Part shown: positions 26,177 through 35,448 of the stretch, piece by piece | Layout of the letters: the number at the start of each line of letters is the position of its first letter | How positions within the stretch are numbered: position 1 is the first letter of the stretch | Source of the DNA: Sphingobium vermicomposti | GTDB taxonomy: Bacteria > Pseudomonadota > Alphaproteobacteria > Sphingomonadales > Sphingomonadaceae | Direction of reading: 5' to 3' | DNA length: 64,000 bases | Assembly (NCBI RefSeq): GCF_011762025.1 | Contig: NZ_JAASQR010000004.1 | Coordinates: forward strand, 434,001-498,000 | Translations under genes and position numbers: made by a program | The notes under the pieces: generated by a model | What the model saw: only the letters and a program-made list of their open reading frames with translations | Database searches by the model: none | What the model was told of the DNA's origin: nothing

Positions 26177-26252
26177 GCTTCCTCCCACTTATGTCGGTGC
26201 GAACGGTCGGGCGCGGTCCTGTTGGCCGCGCCCGATCCTGAGTCCGTGCGTG

Positions 26253-27311
26253 TCAGGCGGCGGCTTCGCGCGCCTTCACCATGTCGAGCGCGACGTCGAC
26301 GATCATGTCTTCCTGCCCGCCGACCATCTTCCGACGGCCCAGTTCCACCAGGATGGTGCGGGTGTCGAGGCCGTAGGTTTCCGCCGCCTTTTCCGCGTGA
26401 CGCAGGAAGGAGGAATAGACCCCGGCATAGCCGAGCGCGAGGGTTTCGCGGTCGACGCGCACCGGGCGGTCCTGCAACGGACGGACGAGATCTTCCGCCG
26501 CGTCCATCAGCGCGTTGACGTCGCAGCCATGGTTCCAACCCTTGCGGTCGGCAGCGGCGATGAACACTTCGAGCGGGGCATTGCCCGCGCCCGCGCCCAT
26601 GCCGGTGAGCGAGGCGTCGATGCGCACCGCGCCGCACTGGGCCGCGACGATCGAGTTGGCGACGCCGAGCGAGAGGTTGTGGTGGGCGTGCATGCCGCGC
26701 TGGGTTTCGGGTTTCAGCACGCGGTCATAGGCTTCGAAGCGGGCCTTCACCCCGTCCATGTCGAGCGCGCCGCCGCTGTCGGTGACATAGATGCACTGCG
26801 CGCCATAGCTTTCCATGAGCAGGGCCTGTTCAGCCAGCTTTTCAGGCTCAATCATGTGGCTCATCATCAGGAAGCCGGACACGTCCATGCCCAGGTCGCG
26901 GGCGATGCCGATATGCTGCTTGCTGACGTCCGCTTCGGTGCAGTGGGTCGCCACGCGCACCGAGCGCACGCCGATGTCATAGGCGCGGCGCAGTTCCTCG
27001 ACCGTGCCGACGCCGGGCAGGATCAGGGTGGTGAGCACCGATTTGGTGAGGACCGAAGCGACGGCTTCCAGCCATTCCCAGTCGGTATGCGCGCCAAAGC
27101 CATAGTTGAAGCTGGCGCCGTTGAGGCCGTCGCCATGCGCGACCTCGATCGCGTCGACGCCTGCGTCATCCAGCGCCTTGGCGATCGATTTCACATGGTC
27201 GATGCCATACATGTGACGGATGGCGTGCATGCCGTCGCGCAGGGTGACGTCCTGGATGTAGAGCTTGTCGCCCGCTTCCACGTTAAATGCGGCGTTGATC
27301 TGGGCGGTCAT
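26253..27311 (-). CDS. hsaF: 4-hydroxy-2-oxovalerate/hexanoate aldolase
   Basis: 352 residues. [10 protein letters not shown] near the N-terminus carries the catalytic Arg, metal Asp and base His of the HMG-CoA-lyase-like barrel, and [10 protein letters not shown] supplies the two metal-binding histidines (residues about 209-211). A C-terminal communication domain ([16 protein letters not shown]) channels the aldehyde to the partner dehydrogenase. In the steroid pathway (HsaF/TesG) the substrate is 4-hydroxy-2-oxohexanoate, giving pyruvate and propanal. Its ATG overlaps the stop of hsaG by 4 bases, matching the obligate complex of the two enzymes. Confidence 0.95.
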   Translation of the reverse strand: MTAQINAAFNVEAGDKLYIQDVTLRDGMHAIRHMYGIDHVKSIAKALDDAGVDAIEVAHGDGLNGASFNYGFGAHTDWEWLEAVASVLTKSVLTTLILPGVGTVEELRRAYDIGVRSVRVATHCTEADVSKQHIGIARDLGMDVSGFLMMSHMIEPEKLAEQALLMESYGAQCIYVTDSGGALDMDGVKARFEAYDRVLKPETQRGMHAHHNLSLGVANSIVAAQCGAVRIDASLTGMGAGAGNAPLEVFIAAADRKGWNHGCDVNALMDAAEDLVRPLQDRPVRVDRETLALGYAGVYSSFLRHAEKAAETYGLDTRTILVELGRRKMVGGQEDMIVDVALDMVKAREAAA

Positions 27312-28255
27312 GCTGCCACCTTCTTTCCTTCGAGAATGCGCTGCGCCAGCAGCTCGCCGGTCGCCTTGGCAGCGGCGGTCATGATGTCGAGATTGCCCGA
27401 ATAGCTGGGGAGATAATCGCCAGCGCCTTCGACTTCGAGCAGGACCATCGTCTTGATGCCGGTGAATTCGCCGCGGCCGGGGATCTTCAGCTTGTTATTG
27501 TCGCCGAAGCGTTCGAACTGCACTTCCTGCTTCAGGCGGTAGCCGGGGACATAGGCCTGGACCTTCTTCACCATCGCTTCGACCGAGGCGCGGATGGTTT
27601 CTTCGTCAGCGCCTTCCGACAGGGTGAACACCGTGTCGCGCATGATCATCGGCGGTTCGGCGGGGTTCAAAATGATGATCGCCTTGCCCTGCGCCGCGCC
27701 GCCGACCTTTTCGATGGCACCGGCAGTGGTGCGGGTGAATTCGTCGATATTGGCGCGGGTGCCGGGACCGGCGGAGCGCGAGGAGACCGATGCGACGATC
27801 TCAGCATAATGCACGGTCGCGACCTGGGACACGGCGGCAACCATCGGGATCGTCGCCTGGCCGCCGCAGGTCACCATGTTGACGTTGCCCGCGTCGAGAT
27901 TGGCGTCACCATTGACGGTGGGGATGGTGTAGGGGCCGATGGCGGCGGGGGTCAGGTCGACCACCTGCTTGCCGTCGGCGCGGAGTGCCGCGTCATGCAC
28001 CTTGTGCGCGTAGGCCGACGTCGCGTCGAACACGATGCCGATATCCTTATATTCCGGCATGGCGCGCAGGCCGTCCAACCCTTCATGCGTGGTGGCGACG
28101 CCGCGTTCGCGGGCCATGGCGAGGCCTTCCGACGCCTCATCGATGCCGACCACGACGGCCAGTTCCATATTCTGCGGATATTTGACCATCTTCACCATCA
28201 GGTCGGTGCCGATATTGCCCGATCCGATGATCGCTGCCTTGACCTTGCCAGTCAT
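27308..28255 (-). CDS. hsaG: Acylating acetaldehyde/propanal dehydrogenase
   Basis: 315 residues. The Rossmann motif [14 protein letters not shown] opens the protein, and the catalytic cysteine is Cys130 in [12 protein letters not shown]. It converts the aldehyde received from the aldolase into acyl-CoA (propionyl-CoA in steroid catabolism, acetyl-CoA in aromatic catabolism) with NAD and CoA. It is coupled to the aldolase by a 4-base overlap and lies 43 bases after the hydratase gene. The assignment to the steroid branch comes from the neighbours hsaA, hsaC and ipd genes. Confidence 0.95.
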   Translation of the reverse strand: MTGKVKAAIIGSGNIGTDLMVKMVKYPQNMELAVVVGIDEASEGLAMARERGVATTHEGLDGLRAMPEYKDIGIVFDATSAYAHKVHDAALRADGKQVVDLTPAAIGPYTIPTVNGDANLDAGNVNMVTCGGQATIPMVAAVSQVATVHYAEIVASVSSRSAGPGTRANIDEFTRTTAGAIEKVGGAAQGKAIIILNPAEPPMIMRDTVFTLSEGADEETIRASVEAMVKKVQAYVPGYRLKQEVQFERFGDNNKLKIPGRGEFTGIKTMVLLEVEGAGDYLPSYSGNLDIMTAAAKATGELLAQRILEGKKVAA

Positions 28256-28298
28256 GAGTTACTCCCAAAGCGCCGCACCTGCGACGCGCAAACAAAAA

Positions 28299-29093
28299 TT
28301 AGACGAAACGCGCGGTGCAGGCGCCGACGCCGTGCAGCTGCATTTCAAATACATCGCCAGCGCGCGCCGGTTCAAGCGGCACCAGACTGCCCGACAATAT
28401 CACATCGCCAGCGTCCAGGGTAACGCCATAAGCGCCCAGCGTGTTGGCGAGCCATGCCACCGCTTCGGCGGGCGAACCCTGCACGGCATGGCCATAGCCT
28501 TCCGACAAGGGCTGACCGTTCTTGGTCACGGTGACGTGGAGATTGGGCAGGTCGTGGGCGCGCGGATCGGCACGCGCTTCGCCCAGCACATAGACGCCGC
28601 AGGACGCATTGTCGGCAACGGTATCGACGATGCCGATTTTCCAGTCCTGGATGCGGCTGTCGACGATTTCGAAGCAGGGGACGATCGCCTCCGTCGCGGC
28701 GATGACCTGATCGGCGGTGACGCCCGGCCCCTTCAGCTGATCCTTCAGGATGAAGCCGATTTCCGCTTCGGCGCGGGGCTGGATCAGGCCGTTGGCGGCG
28801 ACGTCGATGTCGCCTTCCACGAACATGCGGTCGGTCAGGAAACCGAAATCGGGCTGATGCACGCCCAGCATGTCCTGCACCGCCTTCGATGTGACGCCGA
28901 TTTTCTTGCCGATCACGCGTTCGCCGTCCGCCTTGCGCTTTTCGAGCGCGCCGAGCGAGATGGCGTAGGCGTCGTCGATGGTCAGGTGCGGGTGGCGGGC
29001 GATGAGCGGTTCGACCGTGCGGCCATCGCGCAGCGCCTGATAAAGCTCCTGCGCGAGGCCGTCGTTCAGGCTCTGGTCAACGGTGTCGGTCAC
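28299..29093 (-). CDS. hsaE: 2-hydroxypenta/hexa-2,4-dienoate hydratase
   Basis: 264 residues from GTG 29093, which overlaps the stop of the flavin reductase gene (GTGA); a longer frame to 29267 runs into that gene and was rejected. Family blocks: VIGKKIGVTSKAVQDMLGV, PRAEAEIGFILK (metal-binding glutamates) and VDSRIQDWKIGIVDTVADNAS. It adds water to the dienoate released by the C-C hydrolase to give 4-hydroxy-2-oxoacid for the aldolase. Homologues are BphH, MhpD, HsaE and TesE. The order hydratase, dehydrogenase, aldolase is the classical meta-pathway order. Confidence 0.94.
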   Translation of the reverse strand: MTDTVDQSLNDGLAQELYQALRDGRTVEPLIARHPHLTIDDAYAISLGALEKRKADGERVIGKKIGVTSKAVQDMLGVHQPDFGFLTDRMFVEGDIDVAANGLIQPRAEAEIGFILKDQLKGPGVTADQVIAATEAIVPCFEIVDSRIQDWKIGIVDTVADNASCGVYVLGEARADPRAHDLPNLHVTVTKNGQPLSEGYGHAVQGSPAEAVAWLANTLGAYGVTLDAGDVILSGSLVPLEPARAGDVFEMQLHGVGACTARFV

Positions 29094-29590
29094 AAATAGG
29101 CTCCGTCCTGGTAGATCAACGGTTCGATCGCATCCGACAATCGCACCGCGTTGACGCGCGCGACGACGATGCTGTGCGATCCATAGGGCATGATGCTGTC
29201 GATGGTGCAAGCCAGATTGGCCTGCGCATCCTCCAGCATGGGCAGCCCCTGCGCATCGTCGGTCCATTGGCCGACGCCGAACCGTTCTTCCCGTGCGACC
29301 GCGCCGCCGAACGCCGACGACACATCGCGTTGATGCCGCGACAGCAGGTTGACGCTGATCGTGCAGCCCGGCGACAGGCAGGCGTGCAGCCCCGCCGTCT
29401 GGTTGACGCAGACGAGCACGGCAGGCGGGTCCATCGTCAGCGAGGTGATCGACGTCGCCGCCATGCCGACGGGCGCGTCGCCGCCATGCCCTACGATGAT
29501 GGCGACGCCCGACGCCAGACGGCGCATGGCACCGCGGAAGCCCGACGCGACTTCGGCGGGATCGGCCATGACTTGCGGCGCACTAGCCAT
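29090..29590 (-). CDS. hsaB: Flavin reductase, partner of the two-component monooxygenase
   Basis: 166 residues of the flavin-reductase-like split-barrel fold: FRGAMRRLASGVAIIVG, GMAATSITSLTMDPPAVLVCVNQTA and LLSRHQRDVSSAFGG, ending in the VARVNAV...PLIYQDGAYL block. It reduces FMN/FAD with NADH and supplies it to the oxygenase component HsaA. It overlaps hsaD by 8 bases and hsaE by 4. Genes for the two components are separated only by hsaD. Confidence 0.93.
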   Translation of the reverse strand: MASAPQVMADPAEVASGFRGAMRRLASGVAIIVGHGGDAPVGMAATSITSLTMDPPAVLVCVNQTAGLHACLSPGCTISVNLLSRHQRDVSSAFGGAVAREERFGVGQWTDDAQGLPMLEDAQANLACTIDSIMPYGSHSIVVARVNAVRLSDAIEPLIYQDGAYL

Positions 29591-30404
29591 TCAGGAAGGC
29601 CAGCGAATAGCGGTTGAATTCTTCCGCCCGTTCGACCTGCACCCAGTGGCCGGTCTGCGAGAAGGTGAGACAGCGCACGTCCGGGGCAGCGTCCAGGAAG
29701 ATGCGCGCATGGCTTTCGGGGCAGAATTCGTCGTTGAGGCCCCACAGAACGAAGATCGGCTGTTTGACCTCGCCAAGGCGGGGGCCGAGATTGGGGGTCT
29801 TCACCCGTGCGAGCACGTCCTTGGGCTGGGTACGTGCGACGGCGAAGCGTTCCTCCACCAGCGCGTCGGTGACATGATGCGCCGACGAAGGGTGCATGAG
29901 GTTGCCGATCAGGCGGCGCTGTTCGTCCTTGTTGAATTCGGGGCTGCCAAAGCCCGAACGCATTTTGGCGATGCCCGGCATGGTGAAATAGCTCGCCTGT
30001 TCAGCGACGCAGCCGGGCGCCATCAGAACGAGCTTGCCCACCGCAAATTCGGGATGGTCGAGTGCGATCTGAAGGGCGATGCCGCCGCCCAGCGAATTGC
30101 CCACCAGATGCCCGCCGGTGATGCCATGCTGTTTCAGCGCGTCGAGCAGGGTTTGCGTGAAGAGTTCGAGCGGATAGTCAGTTTCCGGCTTGGATGACGC
30201 GCCGTAGCCGATCAGGTCGGGCAGGATGACCCGATAGCCCGCGTCGGCGAAAACCTGCGCGTTCTGGCGGAAGTTGGACGCCCCCGAAGCGCCGGGGCCA
30301 CTGCCGTGAATGAACACGACGACGGGCCCCTGCCCCAGTTCCGCGACCGAAATATCGTATCCGCCCGTGACGCTATACGTCCTGCGGGAAAGCTCGCTAG
30401 CCAT
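29583..30404 (-). CDS. hsaD: Meta-cleavage product C-C hydrolase
   Basis: 273 residues of alpha/beta-hydrolase fold. IHGSGPGASGASNF is the oxyanion/HGxGPGA loop diagnostic of C-C hydrolases; nucleophile Ser104 is in GNSLGG, with Asp225 in WGLNDEF and His253 in QTGHW. It hydrolyses 4,5-9,10-diseco-3-hydroxy-5,9,17-trioxoandrosta-dien-4-oic acid to the HIP skeleton (9,17-dioxo-disecoandrostanoate) and 2-hydroxyhexadienoate in the steroid route. BphD-type biphenyl hydrolases share these motifs, so substrate assignment rests on the adjacent hsaA/hsaC and ipd genes. Confidence 0.93.
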   Translation of the reverse strand: MASELSRRTYSVTGGYDISVAELGQGPVVVFIHGSGPGASGASNFRQNAQVFADAGYRVILPDLIGYGASSKPETDYPLELFTQTLLDALKQHGITGGHLVGNSLGGGIALQIALDHPEFAVGKLVLMAPGCVAEQASYFTMPGIAKMRSGFGSPEFNKDEQRRLIGNLMHPSSAHHVTDALVEERFAVARTQPKDVLARVKTPNLGPRLGEVKQPIFVLWGLNDEFCPESHARIFLDAAPDVRCLTFSQTGHWVQVERAEEFNRYSLAFLNG

Positions 30405-30413
30405 GAGAGTCCC

Positions 30414-31637
30414 TTAGATGAAGGTGAAGGCGGGCGCTTCGCCCTGCATCGTGCCGATGACGTCGCTGTTGCGGTTGCCCGGATCGTTGGCGACGTGCGC
30501 GCGCGCGGCATGCAGGTCGAGCCAAGGCTGAAGGATCGGGCTGGACATATAGACCGCCCGGCCACCCAGCAGCTTCACGATGTCGTCGACCAGGTCCGCC
30601 ATGCGACGCACGACGTTGGACGATTGATAGGCGAACATCGCGCGGCGCTCCATCGGCACCGGCTCATTGCGTTCGGCATAGCCGAGCAATTCGTTGAAGG
30701 TGGTGCGGTGCGTCAACTCCATTTCGTTGACTTCGGCGATGGCGCGGGCAATCGCGGCATGAAGTACCGGGTCGGCCTTTGCCGCCTTGCCGGTGTTGCT
30801 GGACACGCGGCTGTTCATGATGTCGATGCCCGCCTGGATCGCGGCGCGCGCGCCGCCAAAGGCTGCGGTCGAAACCGAACGGACGAACAGCTGCGCCCAG
30901 GGGATACGGTAAAGCGGCGCGGTGTTGATTTCCTGACCCGGATTCTTGCAGGCGAAACCATCGCTTGCCTTATGCGTGCGATATTCAGGAACGAAGACGC
31001 GATCGACGACGATGTCGAAACTGCCGGTGCCCTGCAGGCCGAACGTGTCCCACGTGCCTTCGATCACCTGATAGTCGGGACGCGGCAACAGGAAGGTGCG
31101 CATGTCCGGCGGGCCGCCGTCGGTGTCGAAGTTGATCGCGCCCAGCAGCACCCAGCCGCAATGGGTCGAACCGGACGAAAAGCCCCAGCGGCCCGACAAA
31201 TAGAAGCCGCCTTCGGCCTTTTCCACCTTGCCCACCGGCTGATAGGTGGACGAAACCAGCATGTCGGGATTATCGCCCCACACTTCCTGCTGCGCTTCAT
31301 CATGGAACAGCGCCAGTTCGAACGGGTGGCAGCCAAGCACGCCATAAATCCATCCGGTCGACATGCAGCCTTCGGCCAGCGCCTTTTGAATGTCGAAGAA
31401 TACATTGGGATGCATTTCGTAGCCGCCGTAGCGCTTTGGCTGAAGCACGCGGAAAAAGCCCGCCGCCTTCATTTCAGCGACGGTTTCGACCGGCACGTCA
31501 TGCGCCGCCGTGCAGGCGCGGGCGCGTTCACGCAACGCCGGTATCATCGCGCGGGCGCGTTCAACCAGCACCTCTGCCGTCGGGATTTGCCCCGCCGTTT
31601 CATCGATCATTTGAGTAGCCGTCGCGCCGGTCATCAT
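30414..31637 (-). CDS. hsaA: Flavin-dependent 3-hydroxy-9,10-secosteroid 4-hydroxylase (oxygenase)
   Basis: 407 residues of acyl-CoA-dehydrogenase fold belonging to the class D two-component monooxygenases. GFFRVLQPKRYGG, STGWIYGVLGCHPFELALF, AQQEVWGDNPDMLVSSTYQP and GRWGFSSGSTHCGWVLLGA match the block order I recall for M. tuberculosis HsaA; the C-terminal 'LGGRAVYMSSPILQPWLDLHAARAHVANDP' region also fits. Using reduced flavin from HsaB it hydroxylates the phenolic A ring (3-HSA to 3,4-DHSA). First gene of the minus-strand operon, 10 bases before hsaD, divergent from hsaC. Confidence 0.9.
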   Translation of the reverse strand: MMTGATATQMIDETAGQIPTAEVLVERARAMIPALRERARACTAAHDVPVETVAEMKAAGFFRVLQPKRYGGYEMHPNVFFDIQKALAEGCMSTGWIYGVLGCHPFELALFHDEAQQEVWGDNPDMLVSSTYQPVGKVEKAEGGFYLSGRWGFSSGSTHCGWVLLGAINFDTDGGPPDMRTFLLPRPDYQVIEGTWDTFGLQGTGSFDIVVDRVFVPEYRTHKASDGFACKNPGQEINTAPLYRIPWAQLFVRSVSTAAFGGARAAIQAGIDIMNSRVSSNTGKAAKADPVLHAAIARAIAEVNEMELTHRTTFNELLGYAERNEPVPMERRAMFAYQSSNVVRRMADLVDDIVKLLGGRAVYMSSPILQPWLDLHAARAHVANDPGNRNSDVIGTMQGEAPAFTFI

Positions 31638-31689
31638 CTTCTCCGTCGAAATAGCCCGAAAACGGGATATGCGTAGGCCTTATACCTCT

Positions 31690-31708
31690 TTGATACGCAA
31701 AGCGTCAA
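31690..31708. promoter_or_regulatory. Candidate operator in the hsaA/hsaC divergent region
   Basis: TTGATACGC (31690-31698), AAA, GCGTCAA (31702-31708): an imperfect dyad in which TTGA..CGC and GCG.TCAA are inverted. It lies about 53 bases upstream of hsaA and 200 bases upstream of hsaC. A second pair, GGCCTTATA (about 31676) and TTATAGGCC (about 31740), flanks it. The 269-base gap is the only space from which both big operons can be controlled. Confidence 0.4.
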
Positions 31709-31906
31709 GAAGAAGGGGGCTTGCGCATTCTGCACGATGCTTATAGGCCGAACCGGAACGAATTGCTATTGCCTATGGAAGATTTGGCGATAAGCGGTAC
31801 GCTGCGCATGGGGGCCGGACGGCTTGATAATTGCGCAGCGGAAGCGACAGTTCCGAACGAATACGCCTCCCCGACTAGCGGGGCGGGCTTTGGACGAGGC
31901 GGCAGA

Positions 31907-32824
31907 ATGGCAGTAAAATCTCTTGGCTATGTCGTAATTGAGGCGCGCGACCTCGACGCATGGCGCGACTTTGCCTGCAACATCGCAGGACTGATGCCCG
32001 CGCACAGCGACAGGGACGATGTCGCGCTGTTCCGCATGGACGACCGCCCGTTCCGCCTGTGGGTGCAAAAGGGCGATCGGGACGCCTTTGTCGCGCCGGG
32101 TTGGGAATTTGCGAGTCGCGAGGAGTATGAGTCGGCGCTGGCGAAGCTGGAGGCGGCGGGCCGCCCGGTGACACGCGCCGATGTCATGGAAGCGCGGGCG
32201 CGCAACGTGACCGAACTGGCCCGGTCTTCGGACCCCGGCGGCCATGCGATGGAGCTGTTCTACGGTCGCTTCTACGACTATGCGCCGTTCGTGTCCCCCG
32301 CAGCGGTCAGCCGTTTCGTCACCGGCGACAATGGCGACATGGGCATGGGCCATGTGGTGCTGACCGCGCCCAATTTCGATGAGACCCACGCATTCTACAA
32401 GGATGTGCTGGGCTTTGCCGACACCGACCTTGGCCGCTTCTATATGGGCGGCGGCGGGCCGGACGATCCGGGCGTTGGCTTTGCCTTCATGCATTGCAAC
32501 AGCCGCCACCACAGCCTGGCGCTGGGGCAGTTGCCCGAAAGCCCGAACGGCGCGGTGCATATGATGTTGGAGGTCGGCAGCCTGGAAGATGTAGGCCGCG
32601 CCTATGACCGCGTGCTGAAAAGCAAAGGAAAGGTTCCACTTTCGGCGACATTGGGACGGCATGTCAACGACAAGATGACGTCTTTCTACATGCAGACGCC
32701 GGGCGGTTTCGATATTGAATATGGCTGGAACGGGTTGGTAATCGACCCCGCGACCTGGGTGCCCACGACCAGCCTTGGCGTCAGTGACTGGGGCCACAAA
32801 TGGGCCCATGAAAAGGATGACTGA
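31907..32824 (+). CDS. hsaC: Extradiol (2,3-)catechol dioxygenase of steroid A-ring cleavage
   Basis: 305 residues from ATG 31907; frames from 31721 add 62 residues with no homology. Two VOC domain pairs; the C-terminal one holds the Fe(II) ligands His149 (GMGHVVL), His201 or His202 (NSRHHSLAL) and Glu271 (GFDIEYGW), and GRHVND supplies the second-shell histidine. It cleaves 3,4-DHSA between C4 and C5. BphC is the close aromatic homologue. It is the first gene of an 18-gene plus-strand operon and is followed by ipdA with only 4 bases between. Confidence 0.93.
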   Translation: MAVKSLGYVVIEARDLDAWRDFACNIAGLMPAHSDRDDVALFRMDDRPFRLWVQKGDRDAFVAPGWEFASREEYESALAKLEAAGRPVTRADVMEARARNVTELARSSDPGGHAMELFYGRFYDYAPFVSPAAVSRFVTGDNGDMGMGHVVLTAPNFDETHAFYKDVLGFADTDLGRFYMGGGGPDDPGVGFAFMHCNSRHHSLALGQLPESPNGAVHMMLEVGSLEDVGRAYDRVLKSKGKVPLSATLGRHVNDKMTSFYMQTPGGFDIEYGWNGLVIDPATWVPTTSLGVSDWGHKWAHEKDD

Positions 32825-32828
32825 AACT

Positions 32829-33716
32829 ATGCTCGACAAGCGTATGACGGTGGATGACATCGTCGACCAACTTTCCGACGGCATGACCATCGGTATCGGC
32901 GGCTGGGCAACGCGGCGCAAGCCGATGGCCCTGATCCGCGCGATCGCCCGGTCGAACCTGAAGGACCTGACCCTGATGGCGGGTTATGGCGGCATGGACA
33001 TTGGCATGCTGGCCGCGACGGGCAAGATCAAGAAGCTCGTCTTCGCCTTTGCCAGCCTGGACCATTATCCGCTGGAACCGCATTTCCGCAACGCCCGCCA
33101 GGCCGGTGCGTTCGAAGTGCTGGAACTGGACGAAGGCATGTATCATTGGGGCCTGCGCGCAGGCGCGATGAAGCTGCCTTTCCTGCCGACGCGCGTCGGC
33201 ATCGGCACCGACATCGTCAACCAGTCGGGCTTCGACTTCAAATATGTGACAAGCCCCTATGAGGATGGCGAAGAATTCGTCGCCATGCCCGCATTGGTGC
33301 CCGATGTCGCGTTGATCCACGCCCACCGTTCCGACGAGCGCGGCAATTTGCTGACGCTGAGCAAGGACGCGTTGTTCGACGAACTGCTGGTGCGCGCCGC
33401 CAAGAAGAGCTTTGCGACGGTCGAGAAGATCGTGCCGACGGCGCAGCTGGATATGCAGAAGAACAGCCGCTACAATCTGGTCGAGCGGGCGATGATCGAC
33501 GGCATTGCGGAAGCGCCGCTGGGCGCACATCCGTCAAGCGCCGATCCCGACTATCAGCTCGATCTGAAGCACATCAAGACCTATGTCGAAAGCGCTGCCT
33601 CGCCCGAAGCCTGGGCCGAGTATAAGGCGAAATATGTCGATGTGTCCGAAGCTGATTATCAGGCGGCAATCGGCGGCGCAGACGCCGTCAAGCAGCTGCC
33701 CGTCCCCATTTACTGA
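32829..33716 (+). CDS. ipdA: CoA-transferase-fold ring hydrolase, alpha subunit
   Basis: 295 residues from ATG 32829; starting there gives MLDKRMTVDDIV, which lines up with the MPDKR... opening I recall for mycobacterial IpdA. Class I CoA-transferase alpha fold: GMTIGIGGWATRRKPMALIRAI, then LELDEGMYHWGLRAGA with a glutamate (about residue 102) at the place of the catalytic acid. IpdAB hydrolyses the C ring of COCHEA-CoA to MOODA-CoA during HIP catabolism. ATG codons at 32808 and 32817 are alternatives that would overlap hsaC. Confidence 0.92.
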   Translation: MLDKRMTVDDIVDQLSDGMTIGIGGWATRRKPMALIRAIARSNLKDLTLMAGYGGMDIGMLAATGKIKKLVFAFASLDHYPLEPHFRNARQAGAFEVLELDEGMYHWGLRAGAMKLPFLPTRVGIGTDIVNQSGFDFKYVTSPYEDGEEFVAMPALVPDVALIHAHRSDERGNLLTLSKDALFDELLVRAAKKSFATVEKIVPTAQLDMQKNSRYNLVERAMIDGIAEAPLGAHPSSADPDYQLDLKHIKTYVESAASPEAWAEYKAKYVDVSEADYQAAIGGADAVKQLPVPIY

Positions 33717-33727
33717 GCGAGACTGAC

Positions 33728-34543
33728 ATGACCCAGAATAGCTATTCGCTCGCCGAACTGGTCATCGCCGCCTGCGCCGAAGTCTGGCGCGACGATGGTG
33801 AAGTGATGGCGACCGGCATCGGCCCCCTGCCCCGCATCGGCGCGGGCCTGGCCAAGCTGAGCTTTGCGCCTGCGATCCAGACCACCGATGGCGAGGTTTA
33901 TTATACCAGCGAGCCGGTTGGCCCCGGCAAGCGTGCCGCCGAGCCGGAGTTTGAAGGCATCGCCAATTATGACCGCGTCTTTTCCGCGCTGTGGAGCGGG
34001 CGTCGCCATGCGCTGGTCGGGCCGGTGCAGATCGACCGTTTCGGCCAGGCCAACATCTCTGTCATTGGCGATCACAAGAAGCCCAAGGCAGCGATGCTGG
34101 GCGCGCGCGGGTTTCCGGGCAATTCGATCAGCCACCCCAACAGCTTCTTCTTCCAGAACCACAACAAGCGTGCGTTCGTGGAAGGCGAAGTCGATTTCGT
34201 CTGCATGGCCGGGTATAATCCCGCCCGCTATCGTAACGGGGCCGCGCCCAAGGGCCTCGACCTGCGCCGCATCATCACCAATTTGTGCGTGATGGATTTC
34301 GGTGGGCCGGATCACCAAATCCGCGTGATATCGCTGCATCCCGGCGTGACGTTCGAGGAAGTGCAGGACAATACCGGCTTTCCTCTAGTCCGGCCGGACG
34401 GCGACATCCCGGTGACGCCTGCGCCAACGCCGGAACAGCTGGAGTTGATCGCGAAGATCGACCCCAATAACGTCCGGGCGACCGTGTTCAAGGACAACCC
34501 GGTTGGAGACAGAAGGCCGGCCGGAGACAAAAGGGAAGCCTGA
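33728..34543 (+). CDS. ipdB: CoA-transferase-fold ring hydrolase, beta subunit
   Basis: 271 residues. GVRGFPGN-like 'GARGFPGNSISHPNSFFFQNHNKRAF' and 'NLCVMDFGGPDHQIRVISLHPGVTFEEVQDNTGF' match the beta-subunit pattern I recall for mycobacterial IpdB. Class I CoA transferases carry a nucleophilic glutamate (SENG/EXG) in this subunit; I do not see a SENG motif, as expected for a hydrolase rather than a transferase. It lies 11 bases after ipdA and 2 bases before the hydratase gene. It has an extra charged C-terminal tail of about 20 residues. Confidence 0.92.
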   Translation: MTQNSYSLAELVIAACAEVWRDDGEVMATGIGPLPRIGAGLAKLSFAPAIQTTDGEVYYTSEPVGPGKRAAEPEFEGIANYDRVFSALWSGRRHALVGPVQIDRFGQANISVIGDHKKPKAAMLGARGFPGNSISHPNSFFFQNHNKRAFVEGEVDFVCMAGYNPARYRNGAAPKGLDLRRIITNLCVMDFGGPDHQIRVISLHPGVTFEEVQDNTGFPLVRPDGDIPVTPAPTPEQLELIAKIDPNNVRATVFKDNPVGDRRPAGDKREA

Positions 34544-34545
34544 CC

Positions 34546-35448
34546 ATGAACGAGACCGACCGCCTGGTCGAACCGCAGCAGGTCGACATCGTCTACGAAA
34601 CCGACGAGCCGGTCACCTATGAGGTGATCGACAATGTCGCGTGGATCATGATGAACCGTCCGGGCTTCAACAATGCCCAGAACGGCCAGATGACCTATGC
34701 GCTCGACGACGCCTTCATCAAGGCGACGAACGATGACGATGTGCGCTGCATCGTTCTGGGCGGCAACGGCAAGCATTTTTCGGCCGGGCATGACATCGGC
34801 ACGCCCGGCCGCGACGTGCACAAGCATTTCGACAACCGGCTGATGGTGCCGGGCCATGTCAACAAGCCCGCCGCCGAACTGCTCTACACGCGTGAGAAAG
34901 AGCAATATGTCGGCATGTGCCGGCGCTGGCGCGATGCGCCCAAGCCCACCATCGCCATGGTGCAGGGGGCCTGCGTCGCGGGCGGGCTGATGCTCGCCTG
35001 GGTGTGCGACCTCATCGTCGCCACCGACGACGCCTTCTTCCAGGACCCGGTCAACCGCATGGGGATACCGGGCGTCGAATATTTCGCCCATGCCTATGAA
35101 CTCCCGCCGCGCGTCGCCAAGGAATTCCTGCTCTTGGGCGAGCGGATGAGCGCGCAAAGGGCCGAAAGCTTCGGCATGGTCAACAAGATCGTCTCGCGCG
35201 AGGCGCTGCGCGAGACCGTCGCAACCATGGCGGCCAAGCTGGTGGCGCAGCCGCGCCTGGGCAATTGGCTGACCAAGCAGGCGATCAACCATGTCGAGGA
35301 GCTGATGGGCAAGCGCAACGCGATGGACGCGCAATATCATATGCACCATTTCGCGCATGCGCAGAATGATCTCGTTCAAGGTAGCTCGATTGCGGGTCTG
35401 GATGCCAAGAAGATGGCAGAAGCGAACAAGAAACAGGCGAGCGAATGA
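34546..35448 (+). CDS. Enoyl-CoA hydratase family protein, long (300 aa) form
   Basis: 300 residues, about 40 longer than common crotonases, with extra N- and C-terminal segments. GKHFSAGHDIGTPGRD is the oxyanion loop, VQGACVAGGLMLAWVCDLIVA the second, and MGIPGVEYFAHAYELPPRVAKEF lies where catalytic glutamates normally sit (Gly-Val-Glu). The length and the long loop after HDIG resemble EchA13-type hydratases linked to the HIP propionyl side-chain beta-oxidation; that link is from memory and only moderately sure. Its stop overlaps ipdC by 4 bases. Confidence 0.88.
   Translation: MNETDRLVEPQQVDIVYETDEPVTYEVIDNVAWIMMNRPGFNNAQNGQMTYALDDAFIKATNDDDVRCIVLGGNGKHFSAGHDIGTPGRDVHKHFDNRLMVPGHVNKPAAELLYTREKEQYVGMCRRWRDAPKPTIAMVQGACVAGGLMLAWVCDLIVATDDAFFQDPVNRMGIPGVEYFAHAYELPPRVAKEFLLLGERMSAQRAESFGMVNKIVSREALRETVATMAAKLVAQPRLGNWLTKQAINHVEELMGKRNAMDAQYHMHHFAHAQNDLVQGSSIAGLDAKKMAEANKKQASE

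Noticed and set aside
26253-30404. Biphenyl or other aromatic meta-pathway as the primary role
   Set aside because: The BphD/BphC-type families fit, but the HsaA-type monooxygenase, KSI and the ipd genes next to them point to a steroid nucleus; no aromatic ring-hydroxylating dioxygenase is present.
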